Assembly: GCF_900113245.1 (NCBI RefSeq)
Contig: NZ_FOOQ01000002.1
Location: 718,881 to 782,880 of the forward strand
DNA length: 64,000 nt
Reading direction: 5' to 3'
Source: Halopelagius inordinatus
Lineage (GTDB): Archaea; Halobacteriota; Halobacteria; Halobacteriales; Haloferacaceae
In this document: piece by piece, positions 34,243 to 42,814 of the stretch
Numbering within the stretch: position 1 is the first letter of the stretch
Layout of the letters: the number at the start of each line of letters is the position of its first letter
Made by a program: the position numbers and the translations under genes
The notes under the pieces: model-generated
The model's input: only the letters and a program-made list of their open reading frames with translations
Told to the model about the DNA's origin: nothing
Databases searched by the model: none

Positions 34243-34302
34243 ACCCTATCATGGACGGTGATATCTGCGTTTGTGAACGTATCGCTCGGTTTCCCGTGAA
34301 CC

Positions 34303-34325
34303 GCCTCGGGGCTTGACCCCGAGGC
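34303..34325 (-). repeat. Solo palindrome resembling an IS200/IS605-family end
   Basis: Arms GCCTCGGGG and CCCCGAGGC form a perfect 9-bp stem with loop CTTGA. On the minus strand it is preceded by GCGAGA and followed by GGTTCACG, a context I recall from the right ends of haloarchaeal IS200/IS605 (TnpB-type) elements and their short palindrome-associated derivatives. No transposase or TnpB sequence is present around it, so at most this is a remnant. It also sits where a transcription terminator of the 34404-35144 gene could be. Confidence 0.45.
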
Positions 34326-34403
34326 TCTCGCCTTGTTCATCTGTAGAACTGCGACCGCGACTTCGAATCGCCCGCGCGGGTGAGAGAGGCGGCGGGGGCG
34401 ACG

Positions 34404-35144
34404 TTACGAACTCCGTTCGCCGCCGAGTGTCACCGTCGCGAGGTCGGATTCGAGTTCGGCGACGTGGTCGTTGTACGCCTCGACGAACTCCGCGAACTCG
34501 TCTACGAGGCGGCGAACGTCGGGCGCGGAAGGAGGTTCGTACTGCGAGAGGAGGTAGATACCGCCCTCGCCGCCGACGCGGAGGTACGACGCCCGGCCGT
34601 CCTCCCACTTCAGTTCCCACCGCGTCCCCGACACAGTCGTCGCGAACGTCCCGTAGTTCGAGCCTTCGTAGCGGTACAGTTCCGAGGCGATTCTGTCCGC
34701 CACGTCGCGGATTCGCCCGACGATTCTGTCGCGTTGGGCGACGACAGTCTCCGTGGAGACGGCGGCGGGGAACTCCGAAGGCACGTCGTCGAGGACGCCG
34801 TCGAGGGAGTCGATGTGTTCGTTGTACGCCGCGACGAACGCGTCGTAGTCCGTCATCGCGCGCGCCAGTTCTTCGGGGGCGGGCGGGTGTTGCGTCGAGA
34901 CGACGTACGTCTCGCCGCCCCCCCGTCCCTCGAATCGAAGATACTGGAGGTCACCGGCCTCGAACTTCACGGTCCACGTCCCGCTTTCGGTTTTGAACGT
35001 CGATTGTCCGTAATCGCCGCCCTGTAGCAGCGCGAGTTGTCGCGCAATCTGGCCCGCGTGGTCGGTCACCCACGAAACCACCTCGTCCCGGTGCGCGACG
35101 ACATCTTGTGCATCGGTAACGTCGAACGCTGGAGCCTCGCTCAT
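34404..35144 (-). CDS. Internally duplicated protein of unknown function
   Basis: A 246-residue protein from ATG 35144 made of two similar halves. Half one (about residues 13-120) runs VVAHRDEVVSWVTDHAGQI, GGDYGQSTFKTESGTWTVKFE, LQYLRFEGRGG and FVAAYNEHIDSLDGVL; half two (about 134-235) runs VVAQRDRIVGRIRDVADRI, GSNYGTFATTVSGTRWELKWE, ASYLRVGGEGG and FVEAYNDHVAELESDL. Each half looks like a helix, a four-strand sheet and a helix. No membrane segment. Unknown family. Confidence 0.75.
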   Translation of the reverse strand: MSEAPAFDVTDAQDVVAHRDEVVSWVTDHAGQIARQLALLQGGDYGQSTFKTESGTWTVKFEAGDLQYLRFEGRGGGETYVVSTQHPPAPEELARAMTDYDAFVAAYNEHIDSLDGVLDDVPSEFPAAVSTETVVAQRDRIVGRIRDVADRIASELYRYEGSNYGTFATTVSGTRWELKWEDGRASYLRVGGEGGIYLLSQYEPPSAPDVRRLVDEFAEFVEAYNDHVAELESDLATVTLGGERSS

Positions 35145-35382
35145 CTGTCCGCCTCTAGTAACGCGACGGGTATAACCTCTCTGTCGAGGCGCGGTGAGCG
35201 AAGTCGAACCCCGAGTAGTACCGCGATTAGAGAGGTAGACTTCCGAGAGACTCCCGCGAGGGAGAGTAGGCATCTGACGGAACAAAACGCGTCAGTTTAG
35301 TGTATTTCTTGCAACACTCTCTGGTTATCCGCCAACGCGTATTTTACGCCGACAGGAGTAACGACTGCCTGCGAGACTACAC

Positions 35383-36948
35383 ATGTCCCAAACAACCAGA
35401 CGGTCGCTATTGAAGACACTTGGCGTTGGAGGTACAGTGTTCGCTTTCGGTGCAGGTGCGGGCTACGCACAGACGGATACCGAAACTGATTCGGACGGAG
35501 GAGAGGGTGTCACCCTCCCCCCGAGCGGCGATACGGCGCTTCTGCGCGCTCTGCACGCCTCGCCGGACGCACCCGCGGTCGACGTCTACGTCGACGGCGA
35601 GCAGGCGGCCCAGGGCGTGGAGTTCGGAAACATCACGGGCTATCTCGAACTCTCCCCGGGCGCAGTAGACGTGCAGGTCTATCCCTCCGAGGACGGAGGC
35701 GAAGACACGACCGGTACCGAAAACGAGACGACCACTGCCGCCGCCGAAGACGAGACGACGACGGAAGCCGGTACCGCGGCCGAGGACGAGACGACGACGG
35801 AATCCGGCGGTCTCGGCGACGAGACGACGGAGGCCGGTGCCACGGCCGAGAACGAGACGGGCACCGGGACGGAGATGGAGACCGAGACGGAGATGGAGAC
35901 CGAGACCGAGACGGAGTCCACGGGGGAGATGCCCTCGGGCGACCCGGTCATAGACGAGACGGTCACCGTCGAGGGCGGCCAGAGCTACACCGTCGCGGCC
36001 ATCAACCAACTCGACGACATCGAGGCTCTCGTCCTCGAAGACGAACCCGAAGACGACGGAAGCGAGGACGACGAGGGCTCGGACACCGCGATGGTCCGCG
36101 CAGTCCACCTCTCTCCCGACGCGCCGACGGTCAAGGTGCGAGCCGACAGCCACGTCGTCGCCGGTGCCATCGAATACGAGGAAGCGAGCGACTACGCCGA
36201 CGTCCAGACCGGAAACACCCAGGTCGAGGTGCTCCCGACCGGTTCGGCCGACCCCGTCAGCACCGCGGCCTACGAGTTCGAGGCGGGCGAGCGATACAAC
36301 CTCTTCCTCGTCGGAATGGTCGACCCCGAAGCCGCGACGGCGGAGGGCGGCCTCGAAACCGAGACCGACACCGAGAACGAGACGACTACGGAGTCCGGAA
36401 TGGCCGCCGAGAACGAGACGACCACCGAGTCCGGAATGGGTGCCGAAAACGAGACGACCACCGAATCCGGAATGGCCGCCGAGAACGAGACGACTACGGA
36501 GTCCGAAATGGCTGCCGAGACGACCACCGAGTCCGGAATGGCCGCCGAGAACGAGACGACCACCGAGTCCGGAATGGGTGTCGAAAACGAAACGACCACC
36601 GAATCCGGAATGGCCGCCGAGAACGAGACGACCACCGAGTCCGGAATGGCCACCGAGGACTCCGAGGACCAGCCACTGCCGGAAGCGTTCCGCATCGTCG
36701 GAGTCCAAGACAGCACCGGTAGCGTCCTCGAAGAAGCAGAAGAGGAAGGGACGCCCAGCGCCGACGACCTGCTGCCCGTCGACCTCTCGGGCGACGACGG
36801 ATCCGACGAGAACGCGACGACCGAGAACGGCACGACCGCCACGGAAACCGCCGAGAACGGTACGGTCGCCACGGAAACCGCCGAGAACGACACGGCTACT
36901 AACGGCACCACCACCGAAGCGAGCAACGCGACGACGACGAGCGACTGA
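35383..36948 (+). CDS. Tat-secreted DUF4397-type surface protein with NETTTE repeats
   Basis: A 521-residue acidic surface protein from ATG 35383. The Tat signal TTRRSLLKTLGVGGTVFAFG is followed by two DUF4397-like beta domains: the first opens LRALHASPDAPAVDVYVDG (about residues 54-105) and the second opens VRAVHLSPDAPTVKVRADS (about 235-310). Between and after them are low-complexity linkers full of Asn-X-Thr sequons. The largest, about residues 330-425, repeats a 12-residue unit like MAAENETTTESG eight or so times, one copy having lost two codons. Heavy N-glycosylation is likely. Confidence 0.88.
   Translation: MSQTTRRSLLKTLGVGGTVFAFGAGAGYAQTDTETDSDGGEGVTLPPSGDTALLRALHASPDAPAVDVYVDGEQAAQGVEFGNITGYLELSPGAVDVQVYPSEDGGEDTTGTENETTTAAAEDETTTEAGTAAEDETTTESGGLGDETTEAGATAENETGTGTEMETETEMETETETESTGEMPSGDPVIDETVTVEGGQSYTVAAINQLDDIEALVLEDEPEDDGSEDDEGSDTAMVRAVHLSPDAPTVKVRADSHVVAGAIEYEEASDYADVQTGNTQVEVLPTGSADPVSTAAYEFEAGERYNLFLVGMVDPEAATAEGGLETETDTENETTTESGMAAENETTTESGMGAENETTTESGMAAENETTTESEMAAETTTESGMAAENETTTESGMGVENETTTESGMAAENETTTESGMATEDSEDQPLPEAFRIVGVQDSTGSVLEEAEEEGTPSADDLLPVDLSGDDGSDENATTENGTTATETAENGTVATETAENDTATNGTTTEASNATTTSD
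36372..36655 (+). repeat. 36-bp coding repeat array
   Basis: Near-identical 36-bp units inside the DUF4397 gene, encoding variants of AENETTTESGM. One unit is six bases short. The array keeps frame throughout, as expected for a coding repeat that changes number by slippage. Confidence 0.85.
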
Positions 36949-37318
36949 CGACGCGGCGGCGATGGGACTCCGGCGGGGTTCGAACTGCCGGCGTCTCGGA
37001 GGTTGGTGACCTCCGAAAATGGGGCATAGTGGACTCGTCCCGGCGGTGACGGTACGTCGCCGCGCGGGACGGTTCGTCCACGACGGATGTGCGGTTGACG
37101 GATTCTTCTCCTACGGCGCGCGACTCGACACAGACTGACAGAGTGCTGTCGCGCGGCGTTCGGGCGTCACAGCCCGGAGAACGGCGGCGCGCCCATTCGC
37201 CGCGGCGTCGAGTCGGAACCGTTCGAGAGCGACCGCGTCTCGTCGGGGTCGCGTGTGTGATCCAATTGTCAACACGTAGATATTCTAGACGGTAAGGAGT
37301 ATCCCACAAAGAGCCTAT
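36949..37318. other. Intergenic stretch between the DUF4397 gene and the amidase gene
   Basis: No convincing gene. At 36996-37016 there is an 8-bp stem (TCGGAGGT and ACCTCCGA around TGGTG) followed by four A. The last 60 bases turn A+T-rich (ATTGTCAACACGTAGATATTC), marking the probable amidase promoter. Confidence 0.6.
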
Positions 37319-39124
37319 GTGTCTCGTTATCAATCCTCTTCTTGCATGTATGGCGGAGATGTAGACGACGAAACGCAGAAAACGCCCGTAGATAGTGCTC
37401 GATTATCAACTTCTCGCCGCTCGGTTCTGAAGTCTGTCGGGATACTCGGCGGAGCGGGGCTGCTCTCGGGAATCGGCAGCGCCGAATCGTCGGGTGGCAC
37501 CTCCGAGCGAACGTCGAAGTTCGACCCCAGAGAGGCGACGGCGGCCGAGATTCGAGAGCTGTACCGGACGAACCAGACGACCGTCACCGACGTCGTCGAA
37601 CGGTACCTCGAACGGATACGGGCGTACGAGGAGGAACTCGGCGCGATAATCCGGGTGAACCCCCACGTGATGGACCGCGCGGCGGAACTCGACGCGGCGC
37701 TCGAATCGAACGAGCTAGTCGGGCCACTGCACGGGGTTCCGGTCCTTCTGAAAGACAACAACGACACGGCCGACATCCCCACCACGGCCGGTTCGGTGTC
37801 GATGAAAGAATCGACCCCGCCGGACGACGCGACCATCGTCTCGTGGATACGCGATGCCGGGGGGATAGTGCTCGCGAAGACGAACCTCCACGAGTTCGCG
37901 TTCGGCTACGACACGGTCAGTTCGCTCGGCGGCGTGACGCACAACCCGTACGACACTGACAGATACGCGGGCGGGTCGAGCGGTGGGACGGGCGCGGGCA
38001 TCGCGGCGAGTCTCGGCGTCCTCGGGACCGGAACGGACACCGGCGGCTCCGTCCGCGTCCCCGCGGCGGCGACCGGACTCGTCGGGCTTCGCCCTTCGAC
38101 TGGTCTCGTGAGCAGAGACGGCATCGTTCCGCTCGCACTCACCGAAGACACCGCGGGTCCGATGACGAGAACGGTCGCCGACGCGGCGGTTTTCACCGAC
38201 GCGCTGGTCGGCTACGACCCCGCAGACCCCGAGACCGCAGAGAGCGTCGGGCGGACGCCCCACGCCGAGGGCGGGAGTTACACCGACTACCTGAACGAAG
38301 ACGGCCTCGACGGCGCCCGCATCGGCGTCTACCGCGACTACGTCGGCCCGACCGAGGAGGAAGTCGACGAGGCGGACGAAGCCGTGGTCGAGGACGCAAA
38401 GGCGGTCACGGCGGTGTTCGACGACGCACTCGCGGACCTCGAACGCGCGGGCGCGACCGTCGTCGACCCGGTCGAAGCCCCGTCGTGGGAGTTCGTCTAC
38501 GAGGCGAACGTCTCGTCGAGCGACGAGTTCAACCGAGACATCGACGCGTACCTCGAAGGACGGGGCGACGACACGCCCGACTCGCTCGAAGCGATAGTCG
38601 AGTCCGACGAGTACGCGCCCGCCATCTGCGAGTCGATCCGAGAGCGAGAGGAGGTAGACGAGGACGCACTCGACGAGAACGTGGACTACCTGCGCGGACT
38701 GAGCAAGCGCGACGACCTGCAGGAGTTCGTTCTCGGAACGATGGCCGAACACGACTTAGACGCCATCGTCTACCCGGCGTTGCGACACACGCCGCCTCAC
38801 ATCGACAGCGACGAACCGTGGGGGTCGAACGCACAGTTGACGCCCGCGCTGGAGTTCCCCTCGATGACGGTCCCTGCGGGACTCACCGAGGGCAGTTCGA
38901 TGCCGGTCGGAATCGAGTTCGTGGCCCGAGAGTACAGAGAGGAGAGGCTCTTCGAGTTGGGCTACGCGTACGAACAAGAGAGCAACCAGCGGCGTCCCCC
39001 GGAGGGATTCGGGCCGGTCGACGCGTCGGGAGAGGACTGGTCCGCAGAGCGCATCGACTCGTGGAACGAGGCGCAACACGAAGAACAGACGGTGGCGAGA
39101 CTCGGCTGCGGTGACGGTCAGTGA
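37319..39124 (+). CDS. Tat-exported amidase-signature enzyme
   Basis: A 601-residue amidase-signature hydrolase. The N-terminus has a Tat signal, STSRRSVLKSVGILGGAGLL, so the enzyme probably works outside the membrane. The Ser-cisSer-Lys triad is present: Lys in GVPVLLKDNNDTA, the cis-Ser in YAGGSSGGTGAG and the nucleophile Ser in GTGTDTGGSVRVPAA. Read from GTG 37319; an ATG at 37346 would shorten it by nine residues without loss of the signal. Substrate unknown; an extracellular amide or peptide amide is likely. It is not the GatA subunit. Confidence 0.88.
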   Translation: MSRYQSSSCMYGGDVDDETQKTPVDSARLSTSRRSVLKSVGILGGAGLLSGIGSAESSGGTSERTSKFDPREATAAEIRELYRTNQTTVTDVVERYLERIRAYEEELGAIIRVNPHVMDRAAELDAALESNELVGPLHGVPVLLKDNNDTADIPTTAGSVSMKESTPPDDATIVSWIRDAGGIVLAKTNLHEFAFGYDTVSSLGGVTHNPYDTDRYAGGSSGGTGAGIAASLGVLGTGTDTGGSVRVPAAATGLVGLRPSTGLVSRDGIVPLALTEDTAGPMTRTVADAAVFTDALVGYDPADPETAESVGRTPHAEGGSYTDYLNEDGLDGARIGVYRDYVGPTEEEVDEADEAVVEDAKAVTAVFDDALADLERAGATVVDPVEAPSWEFVYEANVSSSDEFNRDIDAYLEGRGDDTPDSLEAIVESDEYAPAICESIREREEVDEDALDENVDYLRGLSKRDDLQEFVLGTMAEHDLDAIVYPALRHTPPHIDSDEPWGSNAQLTPALEFPSMTVPAGLTEGSSMPVGIEFVAREYREERLFELGYAYEQESNQRRPPEGFGPVDASGEDWSAERIDSWNEAQHEEQTVARLGCGDGQ

Positions 39125-39148
39125 GACGACGCGTCCGCCGCGTCTCGG

Positions 39149-39592
39149 TCACTCGTCGTGGTCCGGCAACCGGACGATAGAGAACCAAAACTCCTCTAAC
39201 ACCCGGACGGTATCCATGAACTCGTCCGGGTCGACCGGTTTCGTGAGGTAGGCGTTCGCCGAGAGGTCGTAGGAGTTGACGACGTCCTCGTGCGTCGTCG
39301 AACTCGTGAGGACGATGACCGGGATGCGCTTTAGGTCGGGGTCGTTTCTGATCTCTTCGAGGATTTCGTCGCCGTTCTTCCGCGGGAGGTTCAGGTCGAG
39401 CAACACGATGTCGGGCCGCGGAGCGTCCTCGTGGTCGCCGCGCTGATAGAGGAAATCGAGGGCTTCGACGCCGTCACCCGCGACGTGGAGGGCGTTTTCG
39501 ATACAGCCGTCTTTGAACGCCTCCCGCGTCAGCCGAACGTCACCGGGGTTGTCTTCGACGAGCAGTATCTCTACGGGGGTGGCCTCACTCAT
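39149..39592 (-). CDS. Single-domain response regulator
   Basis: A 147-residue receiver protein from ATG 39592. VEILLVEDNPGDVRLTREAF carries the acidic pocket, PDIVLLDLNLPRKNG the phosphoacceptor Asp, VIVLTSST the switch Ser/Thr and AYLTKPVDPDEF the Lys. No output domain, as in Rcp1-like regulators that act by protein contact. The start overlaps the stop of the histidine kinase, its likely partner. Confidence 0.9.
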   Translation of the reverse strand: MSEATPVEILLVEDNPGDVRLTREAFKDGCIENALHVAGDGVEALDFLYQRGDHEDAPRPDIVLLDLNLPRKNGDEILEEIRNDPDLKRIPVIVLTSSTTHEDVVNSYDLSANAYLTKPVDPDEFMDTVRVLEEFWFSIVRLPDHDE

Positions 39593-41921
39593 CGGACTCA
39601 CCCGCCTCCGGCAGCGTAAACGAGAACGTCGACCACTCGCCGGGTTCCGAATCGGCCCATATCTCCCCGCCGTGGCGTTCGACGATTCGCTCACAGAGCG
39701 CCAGTCCGACCCCGGTGCCCGCGTACTCCTCGCGCCCGTGGAGTCGTTGGAACACCTCGAAGACGGTGTCTGTCTCGTCGGGGTCGATACCGACGCCCTC
39801 GTCGCGAACCGAGACGACCCACGTTCGGCCGCGTCGCTCCGCCGACACCTCGACCGTCGGCGGTTCGTCGCCCGAGTACGTGAGCGCGTTGTCGAGGAGG
39901 TTCTGGAGCAGTTGGCGCAACTGGCTCGCGTCGCCGTTGACGCGGGGGAGAGACCCGACCGTGACGTCGGCACCGGTTTCCTCGATGCGCAGTTGTAGGT
40001 CGGCGAGGACGTCGTCGAGCACCGCATCCAACTCGACCGGTTCGAGGGCGTCGCCCTTCGCTTCGACGCGGGAGTATTTGAGGAGGGCCTCGACCATGTC
40101 GCGCATCCGGTCTGCCCCGTCGACGGCGTACTCGATGAACTCTCGTCCGTCCTCGTCGAGTTCGTCCGCGTACCGACGCTCGACGAGGCGGAGATAGCTC
40201 GATACCATCCGCAACGGTTCTTGGAGGTCGTGAGAGGCGGCGTACGCGAACTGTTCGAGCCGTCTGTTCGACTCCTCGAGGCGTTCGTTCGACTCTTCGA
40301 GTTTGCGCTCGTACTCTTTGCGTTCTGTGATGTCTTGCGCCATCGTCATCCCCGTGGAGACGTCGCCTTTCGTGTCGGTGAGCGGAACGGTGTGGACGAC
40401 CCACTCTCGACCGGCGTAGGTGACTTCGATTCGCCGCTCATCGCCGTCGAGAGTGGCTCGCAATCCGTCTTCGAGTTTCGAGCCCATCTCTTCGCCCCAG
40501 ACCTCTTTCGGCGTCTTGTCTTCGACGTCGTCCTTCGAGACCGGTAGATAGTCGAACGCTCTGCCCTCCGCGAGCGTGTAGCGGAGGGTGTCGTCGAACA
40601 GGGTGACGATACCGTTCGGGAACGACTCCGCGAGCGTCCGGTATCGGTGCTCGCTCTCTTCGAGTCGGCGTTCGTACTGGCGGCGTTCGCTCACGTCGCG
40701 GTCGGAGACGATGACGGACACCACCTCGTCGTCGTCGTTCGTGACCGGTCTGAAGACGCCGTTGAGCGTGTATCGCTCGCCGTCGGGTCGGGTGAGGTCC
40801 GCCTCGAAATCCACGTACTCGCCGGTCGCGGCCCGTTCTGTCCACTCCTTGATGTCGCCGCGTACCTCGTCTCCCGTCCCCCACCACGGCGTGTTCCAGA
40901 ACGGTTTGCCGGTCACATCCTCGATGTCGGCCTCGATGTACTCCATCGCCGTGCGGTTTATGTCTATCACCGTCCCGTCGAGGTCGAGCAGACCGACGAG
41001 GATGTTCGGGTCCTCGAAAATCGCGTCGAACCGCCGTTCCGTCTCTTCGAGTTCCCGTTCTCGCTCCTTGCGCGCCGTGATGTCGCGAAAGTACACGGAC
41101 AGCCCGGTTTCGGAGGGGTACGCTCGCACCTCGAACCACGTGTCGAGGGGGTCGGGATAGTACTCCTCGAACGAGACGGTCTCCTGTTCGTACATCGCGT
41201 CCTCGTACTTCGGCTTGAACTTCCGTTCGGCCCCCTCCGGGAACGCCGCCCAGATGTTCTCTCCGATCAGCGTTCGCTCTTCGGGGTTGATCAGCGCGTG
41301 CGCTTGGTCGTTGAGGTACGTGAACGTCCATTTCGCGTCGAGCGCGAAGAACGCGTCCGAGATGCGGCCGTAAATCTCCTCGAGTTCGCTCTGTGTCCGC
41401 TCGTTTTCGATCGCCGACGCGAGAACGTTCGCGACGCTCTTGACGAAGTGTGCGTCGTGGCTGGTGAACTCGCGTTCCTCCGTCGCGTGCGCGCCGAGGA
41501 CGCCCCACGGGTCCGACACGGAGCCGATGACGACGCTGATTCCGCTGACGACGCCGTGGTCGGTGAGCAGTTCGGGGCCGGAGAACCGCTCTTCTGTGCG
41601 GAGGTCGTCGACGACGACGGGAGTCTGAGAGCGGAGCGTATAGCCCGCCTGCGACGCCCGGTTTACCGGTACGGTCGCCGACCCGGCGAGTCCCTCGCGC
41701 CATCCGACGCCCTGTCGGAGGAACAGTTCGTCACCGTCGGGAAGCAGTTCGAGAACCTTCGCGTACTCGGCGTCGAGCGTTTCGGCGACGGCGACAGACG
41801 CGTCGTGCATCAACTGGTCGAGGTCGTCCGATTCGAGGGCTCGTTGGCCGAGTTCGGAGACGACCTCCTGTTGGCGGATACGCACGTGCGGTTCCGCGTC
41901 TGCCTCGGCGGGGGAATCCAT
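39585..41921 (-). CDS. GAF/multi-PAS sensor histidine kinase
   Basis: A 778-residue soluble kinase from ATG 41921. Order: an N-terminal GAF domain (about 10-175, SELGQRALESDDLDQLM), three PAS domains (about 180-300, 305-425 and 430-545, each ending in an xxDxTxRK/ER linker), a coiled coil, the phosphoacceptor helix AYAASHDLQEPLRMVSSYL with the conserved His, and an ATPase domain with NLLDNALTYS, RDEGVGID and GTGVGLALCERIV. No membrane span, so it senses an internal signal. Transcribed with its response regulator. Confidence 0.9.
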   Translation of the reverse strand: MDSPAEADAEPHVRIRQQEVVSELGQRALESDDLDQLMHDASVAVAETLDAEYAKVLELLPDGDELFLRQGVGWREGLAGSATVPVNRASQAGYTLRSQTPVVVDDLRTEERFSGPELLTDHGVVSGISVVIGSVSDPWGVLGAHATEEREFTSHDAHFVKSVANVLASAIENERTQSELEEIYGRISDAFFALDAKWTFTYLNDQAHALINPEERTLIGENIWAAFPEGAERKFKPKYEDAMYEQETVSFEEYYPDPLDTWFEVRAYPSETGLSVYFRDITARKERERELEETERRFDAIFEDPNILVGLLDLDGTVIDINRTAMEYIEADIEDVTGKPFWNTPWWGTGDEVRGDIKEWTERAATGEYVDFEADLTRPDGERYTLNGVFRPVTNDDDEVVSVIVSDRDVSERRQYERRLEESEHRYRTLAESFPNGIVTLFDDTLRYTLAEGRAFDYLPVSKDDVEDKTPKEVWGEEMGSKLEDGLRATLDGDERRIEVTYAGREWVVHTVPLTDTKGDVSTGMTMAQDITERKEYERKLEESNERLEESNRRLEQFAYAASHDLQEPLRMVSSYLRLVERRYADELDEDGREFIEYAVDGADRMRDMVEALLKYSRVEAKGDALEPVELDAVLDDVLADLQLRIEETGADVTVGSLPRVNGDASQLRQLLQNLLDNALTYSGDEPPTVEVSAERRGRTWVVSVRDEGVGIDPDETDTVFEVFQRLHGREEYAGTGVGLALCERIVERHGGEIWADSEPGEWSTFSFTLPEAGESDE

Positions 41922-42026
41922 CTATCACTCTTATCTGCGGAGCGACCCTAAAACCTTCGCGGGGAGACGAGTCACTCGGAGTCCCCAGAGCGGCGAGACA
42001 CGGCGATATCGCTCCGCTCACGACGA

Positions 42027-42097
42027 CGGCGCAGATTCGAACAAACGCCGCTCGAAGGCGAAGAATGCGGGAGAAGTGGGCCGGCGCAGATTCGAAC
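42027..42097. repeat. 16-bp partial copy of the tRNA-Pro T arm
   Basis: CGGCGCAGATTCGAAC occurs at 42027-42042 and again at 42082-42097, the second inside the tRNA gene (T arm and the first acceptor base, minus strand). The offset is 55 bases. It could be a trace of integration at the tRNA 3' end or a short slippage duplication like others in the window. The copy does not include the tRNA's last bases. Confidence 0.8.
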
Positions 42098-42149
42098 TGC
42101 GGTTACGGCCACCCGAAGGCCGAAGGATACCAAGCTACCCCACCGGCCC
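42078..42149 (-). tRNA. tRNA-Pro (anticodon CGG)
   Basis: A 72-base tRNA on the minus strand. Acceptor arms GGGCCGG and CCGGCCC pair fully. The anticodon stem CGGCC/GGCCG closes loop TTCGGGT with anticodon CGG, reading CCG proline codons. The T stem CGCAG/CTGCG closes TTCGAAT. No intron and no encoded CCA, as is usual in haloarchaea. Confidence 0.95.
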
Positions 42150-42217
42150 GCATGTCTGTTTGAGTCCTGCGCCGCGTTTAACAGTTGTGATTCACGGTCG
42201 AATCACGCCGAAACGCG

Positions 42218-42814
42218 TCAGTAACGGCTGAATCCATCGGTATCGAGATAGTTGTGAGCGACGGTGATGGCGTGGTCGGCGTGCAGGAGTTGCGGCCCGA
42301 GACGGACGCGTCTGTCCGCCGCGTCGGCGAGAAGCGACGCCTCCTCGTCGGTGAAGTCGTGGTGGTCCGAGAGGACGAAAAGGGGGTTCTCGGGAGGTTC
42401 GACGTCCACGACCGGGTCACCGTTTTCGTGGAGTTCGAAGACGGTGGCGTCGCGGGAAATCGCTTCGAGCGTCTCCGAAAACCCCATTCGGCGGATGCTC
42501 ACCCCGGGGGTGCTCTCTGCGGGCATGTGGCCGACGGCCTCGTCGCGTTTCTCCAAGGCCTTCCGAACCAGGGCCGCAGTCGTCCGCTCGTCCGGGTTCA
42601 GGCGACGGAGTTCCGCCCCCTCGAACCGAACGGTGAACTCGTCTCCGAGGACGAGGTGGACGCGAACCGCCTCGCGGATGTCGTGTGAGAGGAAGAACGC
42701 GGAGTTGACACACCGGCAGAGAACGTCGAGTCGCCCGGCGCCACCGGCGATATCGTCGAGGGAGAACTCCGCCGTCGTCGGGGCGTCGTGCCCGCTGATG
42801 AGGAACTGTCGCAT
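42218..42814 (-). CDS. trmY: tRNA (pseudouridine54-N1)-methyltransferase
   Basis: A 198-residue SPOUT methyltransferase from ATG 42814 that makes N1-methylpseudouridine-54 in archaeal tRNA from the pseudouridine set by Pus10, which is also in the window. MRQFLISGHDAPTTAEFSL is the family start; later blocks are DVLCRCVNSAFFLSHDIR and the cofactor knot LFVLSDHHDFTDEEA. It stands next to tRNA-Pro, itself a substrate class. Confidence 0.93.
   Translation of the reverse strand: MRQFLISGHDAPTTAEFSLDDIAGGAGRLDVLCRCVNSAFFLSHDIREAVRVHLVLGDEFTVRFEGAELRRLNPDERTTAALVRKALEKRDEAVGHMPAESTPGVSIRRMGFSETLEAISRDATVFELHENGDPVVDVEPPENPLFVLSDHHDFTDEEASLLADAADRRVRLGPQLLHADHAITVAHNYLDTDGFSRY

Noticed and set aside
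36372-36655. 36-bp repeats as a CRISPR array
   Set aside because: They lie in frame inside an acidic surface protein gene and encode a 12-residue unit; there are no spacers.
36996-37016. Stem-loop after the DUF4397 gene as an intrinsic terminator
   Set aside because: On the gene's strand the stem is followed by A, not T; archaeal termination relies on T tracts, so I list it only as a hairpin.
40647-41951. Plus-strand 434-codon frame opposite the histidine kinase
   Set aside because: It is the antisense frame of a clear GAF/PAS kinase and has only Val/Arg/Glu-rich filler.
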